The notes under the pieces are model-generated. The model had not been told where the DNA came from. It ran no database searches and worked only from the letters and a program-made list of their open reading frames with translations. A program made the position numbers and the translations under genes. A stretch of DNA of 64,000 nt from Alteriqipengyuania abyssalis. Lineage in GTDB: Bacteria > Pseudomonadota > Alphaproteobacteria > Sphingomonadales > Sphingomonadaceae. Each line of letters begins with the position of its first letter. Within the stretch, counting starts at the first letter, position 1. Positions 29,836 through 38,234 of this stretch are shown here, piece after piece. Location: NCBI RefSeq assembly GCF_019857185.1, contig NZ_JAHWXP010000003.1, positions 685,036 through 749,035 of the forward strand. The letters run 5' to 3'.

Positions 29836-29869
29836 AAGGGCCGACCCGGCATAGCACCGGATCGGCCCC
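29836..29869 (-). terminator. intrinsic terminator of dps
   Basis: Hairpin with stem blocks 29838-29844/29862-29868 and 29846-29849/29857-29860 and a seven-base loop; on the minus strand it is followed by TTTTCTG. It sits 25 bp after the dps stop. Confidence 0.85.
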
Positions 29870-29893
29870 TCTGGTTGCCAAGCTAACGGGGGA

Positions 29894-30355
29894 TTAGCCG
29901 AGCGTCGACTTGAGGAACCACGCGCGTTCCTCCGCCATATCGGTCCAGTCGTCGAGCAGGCCATCGGTGGCATTATCGCCCGCCTCTTCGGCCAGCGGCT
30001 TCATGCCCTTGAGGCGCTTGATCATCGCGACGTTGTCGTCGTGCAGTTCCTTGACCATCGCATCGCCGTCGAGGTCAGTCGAATCCTGATCCTTGACCTG
30101 CGTCGCGCGGGCGACCGAACCGATCGAGGTCAGCGTCACCTCGCCCAGCTTGCGCACGCGTTCGCCGATCGCATCGATCTGGTCGCGCAGTTCGATCGCC
30201 TGCTCGTCGAACAGCAGGTGCAGGTCGCGGAAGCGCGGCCCCTTCACATGCCAATGGAAGTTCTTGGTCTTGAAATAGAGCGCGAGGTGGTCCGCCAGCA
30301 GGCCGTTAAGTTCCTGCACCAGTGCGGTTTTCGAATTGTCGCCAGCTTGAGCCAT
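29894..30355 (-). CDS. dps: Dps-family ferritin-like DNA protection protein
   Basis: A 153-residue four-helix protein. The ferroxidase residues appear in NFHWHVKGPRFRDLHLLFDEQ (His, Asp and Glu of the inter-subunit site; residues about 35-55). Dps dodecamers oxidise and store iron and shield DNA in oxidative stress and stationary phase. Basic Lys/Arg content at the N-terminus is low, so DNA binding may be weak. Monocistronic with its own terminator. The 137 bp upstream contain no other gene. Confidence 0.93.
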   Translation of the reverse strand: MAQAGDNSKTALVQELNGLLADHLALYFKTKNFHWHVKGPRFRDLHLLFDEQAIELRDQIDAIGERVRKLGEVTLTSIGSVARATQVKDQDSTDLDGDAMVKELHDDNVAMIKRLKGMKPLAEEAGDNATDGLLDDWTDMAEERAWFLKSTLG

Positions 30356-30492
30356 GTTTGGTCTCCTGTGTTATTTTATCGGGCCTTGGAAAGGGTCTCG
30401 TGAGGTCAACGGGGCAAGCTGCTCCCGGTTTCCTGCCAAAGCTTCGATTACTGTGATTGACTGCGCCTTCGCCCAATCGGAGGGATCGGCGC

Positions 30493-31044
30493 TCAGATAA
30501 TCCCGCGTGCACCCAGCCCGATCAGCAGCCCGGCCAGAAAGACGATGCTCGCCATCACCAGCCGGAAGGCGCGCAGCGGCAGCGCCTGCAGTTCTTCCCC
30601 CAGCGCCCAGCCACCGGCCAGCGCCACCCCCGCCCCCGCACCACCGCCGAGCGCGACATAGGCGGGCAGCGCGGTTGCGGCGGCGAGCGCGAAGAGAAGG
30701 AAGCGCGCGGCATCGCCCCATTGCCGGGCGAGCAGCACGACGAAGGCCGCGAAGGGCGAGCGGGTCGGCTCTTTCGGTCGCTTGTCCCGCCCCGGCCAGA
30801 CCAGCTCCACCGCGGCGACGACCAGCGCGATGGCGACCAGCATCCGGCGGGCAGCCTCGGGCAGCATCTGCGCGATCGCGTCGCCCGCCAGCGCCATGAG
30901 TCCGGCGGTAAAGACCGCAGCGACCAGCGCCGCCAGCAGGATGATCGCGCCGAGCGGCCCGGCCAGCCGGGCGACCAGCAACTGATCGCGCGCGCCGATG
31001 GTCAGGAGCAACGCTGCGGCAAAGCCGAAGAGGAAGGAGGACAT
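30493..31044 (-). CDS. TMEM165/GDT1 (UPF0016)-like membrane protein
   Basis: A 183-residue protein with about six membrane segments in two homologous halves. GARDQLLVARLAGP in the first half and RQWGDAARFLLFA in the second stand where cation/proton exchangers of the GDT1 family have Glu-x-Gly-Asp-Lys/Arg-Ser/Thr. The acidic pattern is degenerate: only the Asp survives in the first motif and the Glu is Gln in the second, so Mn/Ca transport should not be assumed. It begins 20 bp after the diguanylate cyclase gene. Confidence 0.7.
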   Translation of the reverse strand: MSSFLFGFAAALLLTIGARDQLLVARLAGPLGAIILLAALVAAVFTAGLMALAGDAIAQMLPEAARRMLVAIALVVAAVELVWPGRDKRPKEPTRSPFAAFVVLLARQWGDAARFLLFALAAATALPAYVALGGGAGAGVALAGGWALGEELQALPLRAFRLVMASIVFLAGLLIGLGARGII

Positions 31045-31063
31045 GGGCGGGCGGTGCGCGCGG

Positions 31064-32056
31064 TCAGGCGGCGTCCGCCACACGGCCGCTCTCGGGCGCG
31101 ATCAGCACCGTGTTGCGGCCCGCCTTCTTCGCCTCGTACAGCGCGTTGTCGGCCCGGCGCAGCGTCTCGTCGCTGGTTTCGGAATTGACCGCGACCCCGG
31201 CGGAGAAGGTGATCGGGCCCATCGGCTCGTCGGTCTCGCGCAGCTTGAGGTTGCGTTCGGCGAGCGTTTCCTTCGCCTCGGCCACGCGCTCCGCCAGCTT
31301 CTTTGCGTCGGGCACTTCGGCGATCACGAGAAACTCCTCGCCTCCCCAGCGCGCGACCGGCCACGGGGCGAGCGATTCGCTCAGCGCTTCGGCAACCAGC
31401 TTCAGCGCGCGGTCGCCCACCGGGTGGCCGTAGGTATCGTTGATCGCCTTGAAATGATCGATGTCGATGAGGCCGAGGCAATAGCGGACCTTGCGGATCT
31501 CCAGATCCTGAATGGTCGCGCGGGTCGCACGGCGATTGGGGATGCCGGTCAATTCGTCGACCAGCGCCTTGTTGCGCGCCTCGTCGAGATCGCGCTGGAG
31601 CCGGTCGATCCGGTTGGAGGCGTTGGACAATTCGCGCTCCGCCTCTTCCGCGCGATCGATGATGCGGCGGATCGCGCCGGTCAGATCCTCGCCCTGCGCG
31701 CCCTCGCGGATCACCTGGCTTTCCTCCGCGATATCGCGTCCGACCCCGTCCGCCTGACGTTTTGCCTCGCGCGCCAGCTCTCCGGCAGTGTTGAGAAAAA
31801 GTTCGACCGCTTCGTCGCGCGCAGCAATCCGCTCTTCGGGATCGTCGGAGGCAGAGGCGTGCTTGCCCATGATCTCGACGATCGTCTCCTGCTTCATGCG
31901 CATGCCGTTTTCGATGTAGGTGTCGGTTTCCTCGCAGATCACCTTGCTCGACCGGGTCAGGTAGAGATAGCCGAAGCGATAGTTCATCGGCGTGGGATCG
32001 AGCAGATTGCCAGCCAGAAACGTGAGCACGTCGCGCCCGATATTGTCCTTACCCAT
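31064..32056 (-). CDS. diguanylate cyclase (GGDEF domain)
   Basis: A 330-residue cytoplasmic protein. The N-terminal ~150 residues form a helical sensory or dimerisation region (RFGYLYLTRSSKVICEETDTY; then long charged helices). Residues about 165-325 are a GGDEF domain with DELTGIPNRRA and the active-site RWGGEEFLV. The usual inhibitory RxxD site five residues before GGEEF is missing (the sequence is APWPVARW), so product inhibition at that site is unlikely. Makes c-di-GMP from two GTP. Followed in the same direction by the GDT1-like gene. Confidence 0.93.
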   Translation of the reverse strand: MGKDNIGRDVLTFLAGNLLDPTPMNYRFGYLYLTRSSKVICEETDTYIENGMRMKQETIVEIMGKHASASDDPEERIAARDEAVELFLNTAGELAREAKRQADGVGRDIAEESQVIREGAQGEDLTGAIRRIIDRAEEAERELSNASNRIDRLQRDLDEARNKALVDELTGIPNRRATRATIQDLEIRKVRYCLGLIDIDHFKAINDTYGHPVGDRALKLVAEALSESLAPWPVARWGGEEFLVIAEVPDAKKLAERVAEAKETLAERNLKLRETDEPMGPITFSAGVAVNSETSDETLRRADNALYEAKKAGRNTVLIAPESGRVADAA

Positions 32057-32242
32057 ACCCCACTCGCCCGTCCGGTATCCTCATCGTGCCGCGCCCGATC
32101 ATCCACGAGCCGCAGCGGCATTAACTATACGGCGCGTTGGTGAATTTTTATCTACGCCCGCACCCGCGGCGCAAATCCAAAAGTCTCAAAAGAGGGGATA
32201 ATCGCGCCTCCCACTCGATCGCGCCATGGGGGGTGGCGATGC

Positions 32243-32515
32243 TCATTTGCGTTTCCGGCCGGAGGTCATGAGGTCGGGCTTTGGCGGCTTCCTCCAGCCT
32301 GCGGGAGGAATCGGCCGCTGCCTGCTTGTGCCCAGCCCCATAGCACCGGGCTGCTGGCGGATCAGGCCTGAGGTATCGGCCTGCGCGGCCTCTTCCGCAT
32401 TCGCTCCGCCGCGCATCAGGTTGATCCGGTCGCGTATCCGCCCGGCAGTTTCGAAATCGAGCGCACGCGCGGCGGCTTCCATATCGCGCTGGAGTTCCTC
32501 GACGGTCTTGCTCAT
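32243..32515 (-). CDS. UvrB/UvrC motif-containing small protein
   Basis: A 90-residue protein. Residues 1-35 match the UVR motif: MSKTVEELQRDMEAAARALD followed by FETAGRIRDRINLMRG, the helical hairpin by which UvrB and UvrC interact. The rest is flexible and basic, ending MTSGRKRK. Similar short stand-alone UVR proteins are common in alphaproteobacteria; their role is not established. The start at 32515 puts Met right before the motif; an upstream ATG exists at 32569. It lies about 100 bp downstream of tRNA-Gly on the same strand. Confidence 0.8.
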   Translation of the reverse strand: MSKTVEELQRDMEAAARALDFETAGRIRDRINLMRGGANAEEAAQADTSGLIRQQPGAMGLGTSRQRPIPPAGWRKPPKPDLMTSGRKRK

Positions 32516-32615
32516 GACGATTGAACGCGCGGATGCGACTTCCGGTCCCCCGCTCCGCACGAGGCGCACTACCCCCCTTCCGGAATGGCGGTTGTCTGCG
32601 GCTGGTTCAGGATTG

Positions 32616-32689
32616 TGGAGCGGGTGAAGGGAATCGAACCCTCGTCGTCAGCTTGGGAAGCTGCTGCTCTACCATTGAGCTACACCCGC
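32616..32689 (-). tRNA. tRNA-Gly (anticodon CCC)
   Basis: Complete 74-nt cloverleaf on the minus strand: acceptor GCGGGTG pairing with CACCCGC, D-arm GCTC/GAGC, anticodon loop TTCCCAA, T-loop TTCGATT, discriminator T and encoded CCA. One mismatch (27-43) sits at the top of the anticodon stem. Reads GGG glycine codons. Confidence 0.97.
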
Positions 32690-32922
32690 ATCGGGGCCGC
32701 ATTGGGCCGTGGCGCGATTGCACCTTCGCCCCGTCGCGGTCAAGATGGGTTGAACGCAGCGCCCCTGACTGCGGCCAACCCTCATGCGATTTCGGGGGCA
32801 TCGGGCGCGATGGACGCTACGGCTAGCTCTTTCGCCAGTGGTTAGCGGGCCCTTCCTCCCTTGATCTGGGACGGTCGCAGCGTCTAGCGCGCTACCGAAA
32901 AGTAAATTCACGGAGAGCCCCC

Positions 32923-34422
32923 ATGCGCACTATCGACCATCACCTCGCCACCGGCGTCGCTGCCGGCGAAGCCGCCCGCACGCACAAGGTGTGGAACCCC
33001 TCGACCGGGGAGGTGCAGGCCGAGGTTGCGCTGGGCGATGCGGCACTGCTTGCACGGGCGGTGGCCAAGGCGAAGGAAGTCCAACCCGAATGGGCCGCGA
33101 CCAACCCGCAGCGCCGCGCGCGCGTGATGTTCGAGTTCAAGCGGCTGGTCGAAGCCAACAAGCAGGAACTGGCCGAACTGCTCTCCAGCGAGCACGGCAA
33201 GGTTGTCGACGACGCGCATGGCGACGTGCAGCGCGGGCTGGAAGTGATCGAATATGCCTGCGGCATCCCGCAGGCGCTGAAGGGTGAGTACACGCAAGGC
33301 GCGGGCCCCGGCATCGATGTCTACTCGATGCGCCAGCCGCTCGGCATCGGGGCGGGCATCACCCCGTTCAACTTCCCCGCGATGATCCCGATGTGGATGT
33401 TCGGCATGGCGATCGCGGCGGGCAATGCCTTCATCCTCAAGCCGTCCGAGCGCGATCCCTCCGTACCCGTGCGCCTCGCCGAGCTGTTCGTGGAAGCGGG
33501 CGCGCCCGAAGGGCTGCTGCAGGTCGTCCACGGCGACAAGGAGATGGTCGACGCGATCCTCGACCATGACGACATCGCCGCGGTCAGCTTCGTCGGCTCG
33601 TCCGACATCGCGCAGTATATCTACTCGCGCGGCACCGCGAACGGCAAGCGCGTGCAGGCCTTCGGCGGGGCGAAGAACCACGGCATCGTGATGCCCGACG
33701 CCGATCTCGACCAGGTGGTGAACGATCTGGCGGGCGCGGCCTTCGGCTCGGCTGGCGAACGCTGCATGGCGCTGCCGGTGGTGGTGCCGGTGGGCGAGGA
33801 TACTGCGAACCGCCTGCGTGAAAAGCTGATCCCCGCGATCAACGCTCTGCGCGTCGGCGTTTCGACCGACAAGGATGCGCAGTACGGCCCGGTCGTGACG
33901 CCCGAGCACAAGGCGCGGATCGAACAGTGGATCGACACCGCCGAGAAGGAAGGCGCCGAGGTCGTGATCGACGGTCGCGGGTTTACGCTGCAAGGCCACG
34001 AGAAGGGCTTCTTCGTCGGCCCGACCCTGCTCGACAAGGTCACCACCGACATGGAAAGCTACAAGGAAGAGATCTTCGGCCCCGTGCTCCAGATCGTGCG
34101 CGCAAAGGATTTCGAGGAAGCGGTCAAGCTGCCGAGCGAGCACCAGTACGGCAACGGCGTCGCCATCTTCACCCGCAACGGCCACGCCGCACGCGAGTTC
34201 GCGCACCGGGTGAACGTGGGCATGGTCGGCATCAACGTGCCGATCCCGGTGCCGGTCAGCTACCACAGCTTCGGCGGGTGGAAGCGTTCGGGCTTCGGCG
34301 ACATCGACCAGTACGGGCAGGAAGGGCTGCGCTTCTGGACCAAGACCAAGAAGGTCACCCAGCGCTGGCCCGATGGCGGCGGCGACGGATCGAACGCCTT
34401 CGTCATCCCGACGATGGGTTGA
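32923..34422 (+). CDS. mmsA: CoA-acylating methylmalonate-semialdehyde dehydrogenase
   Basis: A 499-residue aldehyde dehydrogenase-superfamily enzyme that converts methylmalonate semialdehyde (from valine) to propionyl-CoA. Diagnostic stretches are TPFNFPAMIPMWMFGMAIA near residue 147, the NAD-site AFGGAKNHGIVMPDA, and catalytic Cys in GSAGERCMALPV; the ending VPVSYHSFGGWKRSGFGD is typical. CGGAGAG precedes the ATG. First of the valine-catabolism genes, separated from the rest by 3.8 kb of lipoprotein and deacetylase genes. The 230 bp upstream, between tRNA-Gly and this gene, hold no other gene. Confidence 0.96.
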   Translation: MRTIDHHLATGVAAGEAARTHKVWNPSTGEVQAEVALGDAALLARAVAKAKEVQPEWAATNPQRRARVMFEFKRLVEANKQELAELLSSEHGKVVDDAHGDVQRGLEVIEYACGIPQALKGEYTQGAGPGIDVYSMRQPLGIGAGITPFNFPAMIPMWMFGMAIAAGNAFILKPSERDPSVPVRLAELFVEAGAPEGLLQVVHGDKEMVDAILDHDDIAAVSFVGSSDIAQYIYSRGTANGKRVQAFGGAKNHGIVMPDADLDQVVNDLAGAAFGSAGERCMALPVVVPVGEDTANRLREKLIPAINALRVGVSTDKDAQYGPVVTPEHKARIEQWIDTAEKEGAEVVIDGRGFTLQGHEKGFFVGPTLLDKVTTDMESYKEEIFGPVLQIVRAKDFEEAVKLPSEHQYGNGVAIFTRNGHAAREFAHRVNVGMVGINVPIPVPVSYHSFGGWKRSGFGDIDQYGQEGLRFWTKTKKVTQRWPDGGGDGSNAFVIPTMG

Positions 34423-34482
34423 ACCGCCGCCGGAAACCTTGCCAAAATCCGCTCGGGTCGCACCATTTCAGGGGGAAGACGG

Positions 34483-35214
34483 ATGACCATGGTCAGGTAC
34501 ATCGCGCCAGTGGCGGCTCTGGTCGCGCTGGCAGCATGCGGGGGTGAAGCAGAGGACGCGGACGGGAAAAGCGCGGACCCCGCGCCGCGCCCCGCGCAGG
34601 CAGAGCCCACGCCGACCGCGCTCGACGCTATCCCCGCGAATTTTCGCGGCGGGTGGGACAGCGTCGACGCGGGCGAGTTCGCGTGCACCACGCTCAGCGA
34701 TACGGCGCTGACGATCGAGCCCAAGCTGCTGCAGTATTACGAGGGCGCGTTCACGCCCGAGACGATCTCGCAGATCTCCGACGACAGGATCGAGAGCGAG
34801 GGTGTCTTCCAGTATGCCGACGACCGGTCGAAAGAGTCCTACACGCTGAAGCTGTCGGACGGTGGCGAGCGCCTGACCCTTTCGGGCGACGGTTTCGAAC
34901 CGTTCGAATTCCGCAAGTGCGCGACAATCCGCGAGGCGCATCTGATCCCGTCCGAGTACGAAGGCACCTGGTCCACCTACGGCACCTGCAAGGCGGCCGC
35001 CGACAGCCTGATCAGGATCGCGCCGACGACGATCACCTGGCAGGGCAAGACGAGCAATTTCACCAAGGTCCACTACGCCGGGCCGAACGCGATCGAACTC
35101 GAAGACGACGGCCAGGATGAACCCTACGGCATCGTGCTGGACGAGGGGGGCAAGAGCGGTTCTCTGGTCGGCCCTGGCCACAGCCCGATCCCGCTGACCA
35201 GATGTTCCGGCTGA
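34483..35214 (+). CDS. hypothetical lipoprotein, paralogue family member 1
   Basis: A 243-residue protein with signal and lipobox (LVALAACGG) and a disordered Pro/Ala/Glu linker. The body has two related parts: IPANFRGGWDSVDAGEFACTT near residue 46 and IPSEYEGTWSTYGTCKAA near residue 150. Each combines Gly-x-Trp with a later Cys, resembling two lipocalin-like half-barrels. The same pattern occurs in the lipoprotein at 37523-38170. GGGGGAAG precedes the ATG. Function unknown. Confidence 0.75.
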   Translation: MTMVRYIAPVAALVALAACGGEAEDADGKSADPAPRPAQAEPTPTALDAIPANFRGGWDSVDAGEFACTTLSDTALTIEPKLLQYYEGAFTPETISQISDDRIESEGVFQYADDRSKESYTLKLSDGGERLTLSGDGFEPFEFRKCATIREAHLIPSEYEGTWSTYGTCKAAADSLIRIAPTTITWQGKTSNFTKVHYAGPNAIELEDDGQDEPYGIVLDEGGKSGSLVGPGHSPIPLTRCSG

Positions 35215-35254
35215 GCTTTCGGACAGGGTGTCGACAGCAGGAAGTGCACGGATA

Positions 35255-35833
35255 ATGAAATCGCTTGCCCTCCTGTCGTCGGTCGCTCTCGGCGTGACGG
35301 CCTGCTCCGCTGCCGACAGCTCCAAGGATGCTGCGCCCGGCTCGAACGCGCCTGCGCCCTCCGTCGAGAATGGCCAGATTCCGATCGCCATCGAAACGGC
35401 CAGAAAGATCGAGGGCAGCGCGGCCCGACCCTACGCCGCACCCTGGCCCGGGCTTTTTCCGGACGACGACCTGCCCGAAGGGCAACATCCCCGGCGGAGA
35501 AGCATCCCCGTCGCGATCCGGGGAAAATGGCGCGAGAACGAAGGCACCCCTGCCTCCAGCACGCAGTGCGACGGTTTCCTGCCGGACAACATGGGCAAGG
35601 TGCTGACCATCCGCGACGATAGCTATACCTTTTTCGAACCCGGAGGACGACTTGTCTCGGTCAGCGAGCGCGAGCCGGGACGCATCCGCGCCCTGTTCAA
35701 CACCAAGTTCGGGGACCATCCGAGCCAGGACGAGCTCGAATTCAGCGTCGACCCCGCGTCCGGAACTCTGACCGTCCACAATTTCGACACGGATGAACAC
35801 TTTATGCGGACATACCGCCGCTGTCCGGGCTAG
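35255..35833 (+). CDS. hypothetical lipoprotein, tandem paralogue A
   Basis: A 192-residue lipoprotein (signal MKSLALLSSVALGVTACSA). After a disordered linker the conserved part runs from IRGKWRENEG to the end and includes CDGFLPDNMGKVLTI and DELEFSVDP, ending TYRRCPG. The following gene has almost the same domain, so this is a tandem duplication. The Gly-x-Trp start and two cysteines again suggest a small beta-sandwich. The gene begins 40 bp after its neighbour and likely forms an operon with it. Function unknown. Confidence 0.75.
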   Translation: MKSLALLSSVALGVTACSAADSSKDAAPGSNAPAPSVENGQIPIAIETARKIEGSAARPYAAPWPGLFPDDDLPEGQHPRRRSIPVAIRGKWRENEGTPASSTQCDGFLPDNMGKVLTIRDDSYTFFEPGGRLVSVSEREPGRIRALFNTKFGDHPSQDELEFSVDPASGTLTVHNFDTDEHFMRTYRRCPG

Positions 35834-35843
35834 TCTTGCCCCC

Positions 35844-36410
35844 ATGCGTTTTTGCCTTCCCCTTCTGATCGCCTTGCTCGCCACGTCTGCGTGCTCGCCC
35901 ACACCCGACGAGCAGGAGGTCGATACCTCCGCCGCAGATGCGTCCCTGCAAGGCCCGGATGCCGTCCAGACCCCGATCCCGGTCGAACCCGATGGCGGGA
36001 TCGGCGACGGGGCCGGACCGCCCAAGGGTCTGCCTTCGGACGGTGACGCACAACAGGAACCCAGCGCCTTTGCGCAAACCTTCCCCACAGCGATCCGCGG
36101 CAAATGGCGCGAAACCGATGGCGCAGCGGTGACCAAAGCCCAGTGCGACGGCTATCAGCAGGACAATATGGGCAAGGTGCTGACCATCGGCGAAGACGGC
36201 TATTCGTTCTTCGAGACCGGCGGAAAGTTCATCTCCGTCTCGGACCGCGCGCCCGGCCACATCCGCGCGCTGTTCGACACCACCTATGCGGACGAGCCGA
36301 CCCGTGACGAGCTCGAGTTCCGGGTCGATCCGGTTGCAAAGACGCTGACCGTCCGCAATTTCGACACGGGTGAACGCTCCACCACTACCTACCGCCGCTG
36401 CCCGGACTAA
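35844..36410 (+). CDS. hypothetical lipoprotein, tandem paralogue B
   Basis: A 188-residue lipoprotein (signal MRFCLPLLIALLATSACS). Its C-terminal domain is a close copy of the preceding protein: IRGKWRETDG, CDGYQQDNMGKVLTI, APGHIRALFDTTY, DELEFRVDP and TYRRCPD. The linkers differ, so only the folded domain is under constraint. Ten bp separate the two genes. The pair, plus the related proteins at 34483 and 37523, make a four-member local family around a polysaccharide deacetylase. Confidence 0.75.
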   Translation: MRFCLPLLIALLATSACSPTPDEQEVDTSAADASLQGPDAVQTPIPVEPDGGIGDGAGPPKGLPSDGDAQQEPSAFAQTFPTAIRGKWRETDGAAVTKAQCDGYQQDNMGKVLTIGEDGYSFFETGGKFISVSDRAPGHIRALFDTTYADEPTRDELEFRVDPVAKTLTVRNFDTGERSTTTYRRCPD

Positions 36411-36420
36411 CGTCCGGGCC

Positions 36421-37383
36421 ATGCGCTGGCTCGTTCCCCTCTTGCTCGGTCTGCTTGCTGCGTGCGCGCATGCCGAGACCGCACCCACCCCGCCGCAGTC
36501 GGCAGAAAAGCGGATTGCGCTCAGCTTCGACGATGCGCCGCGCGCGCCGGGCGCCTTTCTTACCGAGGAAGAGCGCACGCGGCTGCTGATCGCCAACCTT
36601 GCCGAGGCTGGTGTCGATCAGGCGGTGTTCTTCGTCAATCCGGGGCAGATCGATGGCGCGGATGACGAGGCGCGGATCGCGTCCTATGTCGCCGCCGGGC
36701 ACGTGATCGCCAACCATTCGGCGACCCACCCCCACCTCTCGCAGGCCGATGCCGCCGCATATCTGGCCGATATCGACGCCGCCGAGGAATGGCTTCACGG
36801 GCGCGCAGGATACCGCCCGTGGTTCCGCTATCCCTACCTCGACGAAGGTCGGCAGGATAAGGCGAAGCGCGACACGGTGCGCGAAGGTCTGGCGCAGCGC
36901 GGCCTGTCCAACGGCTATGTCACCGTGGATGCGAGCGACTGGTTCTACGAAGGCGCAGCCAAGCGCGCGATGGCGGAAGGCCGGGCGATCGACCGGCAGG
37001 CGCTGCACGATCTCTATATCGAAACCCAGGTCGACGCGGCAGAGTTCTACGACCAGCTCGCGCGGCAGACGATCGGACGCTCCCCGGTTCACGTGATCCT
37101 GCTGCACGAGACCGACCTCAACGCGATGTTTATCGGCGATCTGGTTCGCGCGCTGCAGGCCAAGGGCTGGACCATCGTCAGCGCGGACGAGGCCTATGCC
37201 GATCCCTTCGCCGATTTCGCCGCCGTCTACGACACCCCCTCCGCGCAGGGCAGCCTGACCGAGATGGTCGCGTGGGAAAAGGGTCTGCCCGCCCCGCGCT
37301 GGTATCGCGGCAACGACACCGATCTGGCGCAGGAATGGTTCGATACCCGCGTGCTCGGCCTGCCGCACGAACGCAACGACTGA
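36421..37383 (+). CDS. exported polysaccharide deacetylase (CE4 family)
   Basis: A 320-residue protein with an N-terminal lipoprotein-type signal (LVPLLLGLLAACAH). The NodB-homology domain is clear: ALSFDDAP (catalytic Asp and first metal Asp), NHSATHPH (His-x3-His metal site), RYPYLDEGR and, late, VHVILLHETDLNA. CE4 enzymes remove acetyl groups from peptidoglycan, chitin-like or exopolysaccharides. Starts 10 bp after the preceding lipoprotein gene, so it belongs to the same transcription unit; the unusual C-terminal extension (DPFADFAAVYDTP onward) is not part of the catalytic core. Confidence 0.88.
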   Translation: MRWLVPLLLGLLAACAHAETAPTPPQSAEKRIALSFDDAPRAPGAFLTEEERTRLLIANLAEAGVDQAVFFVNPGQIDGADDEARIASYVAAGHVIANHSATHPHLSQADAAAYLADIDAAEEWLHGRAGYRPWFRYPYLDEGRQDKAKRDTVREGLAQRGLSNGYVTVDASDWFYEGAAKRAMAEGRAIDRQALHDLYIETQVDAAEFYDQLARQTIGRSPVHVILLHETDLNAMFIGDLVRALQAKGWTIVSADEAYADPFADFAAVYDTPSAQGSLTEMVAWEKGLPAPRWYRGNDTDLAQEWFDTRVLGLPHERND

Positions 37384-37522
37384 CCTTTTCCGAAGAAGCT
37401 GCTATCCTGGCCCGACCATGCAATTTGCGCCGGGTCTCCAAGCCGCCGCTCCGGTCGGCCTCGCGAAAAGCGGGCCACGCAGCGGCGCACCGACCCGGGC
37501 TGCTCGTGGGGGGCATTTTACG

Positions 37523-38170
37523 ATGATAAAACGGATCATGCCGGCAGCCGCGACGCTGATCGTGCTGACAGGCTGCGACGGGACCAGCGAGGTCGCCCAG
37601 CCGGACCCCGCCGCAAGCGCAACCGCGGATGATCCGGCGATCGACCCGCGCCGCGTCGCCACCCCCGCCCCGGACGACGCGACCCGCGAAGCTGCGCCTG
37701 CCACCGCGGGCACGCCTGCACCTGCCGCGAGCGAAAGCGCCCCGCCAAGCCCATCGCCCGGACCCTTGCCTGCGCCGTCCAGCGAACCCACCCTCTACAC
37801 CCTGCCCAATGTCCCGGCGGACGATGTCGCGCGCAACCGCGCCGCGCTGACCGCGATTCCGGCGCGCTATCTGGGCGAATGGGATGGCATCGAGGGCAGC
37901 TGCGCGCCCGAATCCGACCTGCGCATGATGGTGCGCCCGGGCAGCATCGGCTTCTACGAATCGCGGGGCGAGGTCACCGCGGTACGCCGCACCCGGGATG
38001 GGCTGGTGGTGTCGCTGGCGATGGAAGGCGAAGGCGAGCGCTGGGAAGAAGACTACTCGATGCGGCTGTTCGGCGGGCGGGAGCGGCTGGCCGTCACCGC
38101 GTCAAGCTACCCCGATCGCATCACGATGCGCAAACGCTGCCCGGCGGATCGCGGCTCCAGCGCACCCTGA
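37523..38170 (+). CDS. hypothetical lipoprotein, paralogue family member 4
   Basis: A 215-residue lipoprotein (MIKRIMPAAATLIVLTGCDG). A long disordered linker rich in Ala, Pro and Ser (residues about 25-105) precedes the conserved part IPARYLGEWDGIEGSCAPES, FYESRGEV and the terminal RKRCP. It shares the Gly-x-Trp/Cys layout with the three lipoproteins upstream. I chose 37523 because a lipobox follows it directly; upstream in-frame starts do not give one. Function unknown. Confidence 0.7.
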   Translation: MIKRIMPAAATLIVLTGCDGTSEVAQPDPAASATADDPAIDPRRVATPAPDDATREAAPATAGTPAPAASESAPPSPSPGPLPAPSSEPTLYTLPNVPADDVARNRAALTAIPARYLGEWDGIEGSCAPESDLRMMVRPGSIGFYESRGEVTAVRRTRDGLVVSLAMEGEGERWEEDYSMRLFGGRERLAVTASSYPDRITMRKRCPADRGSSAP

Positions 38171-38234
38171 TCGCAGCCCGCCCTAGCGTTTTGTCCCCTT
38201 TTCTATCCGCGTCCGGGGGGCTAGGTCGCCTTCC

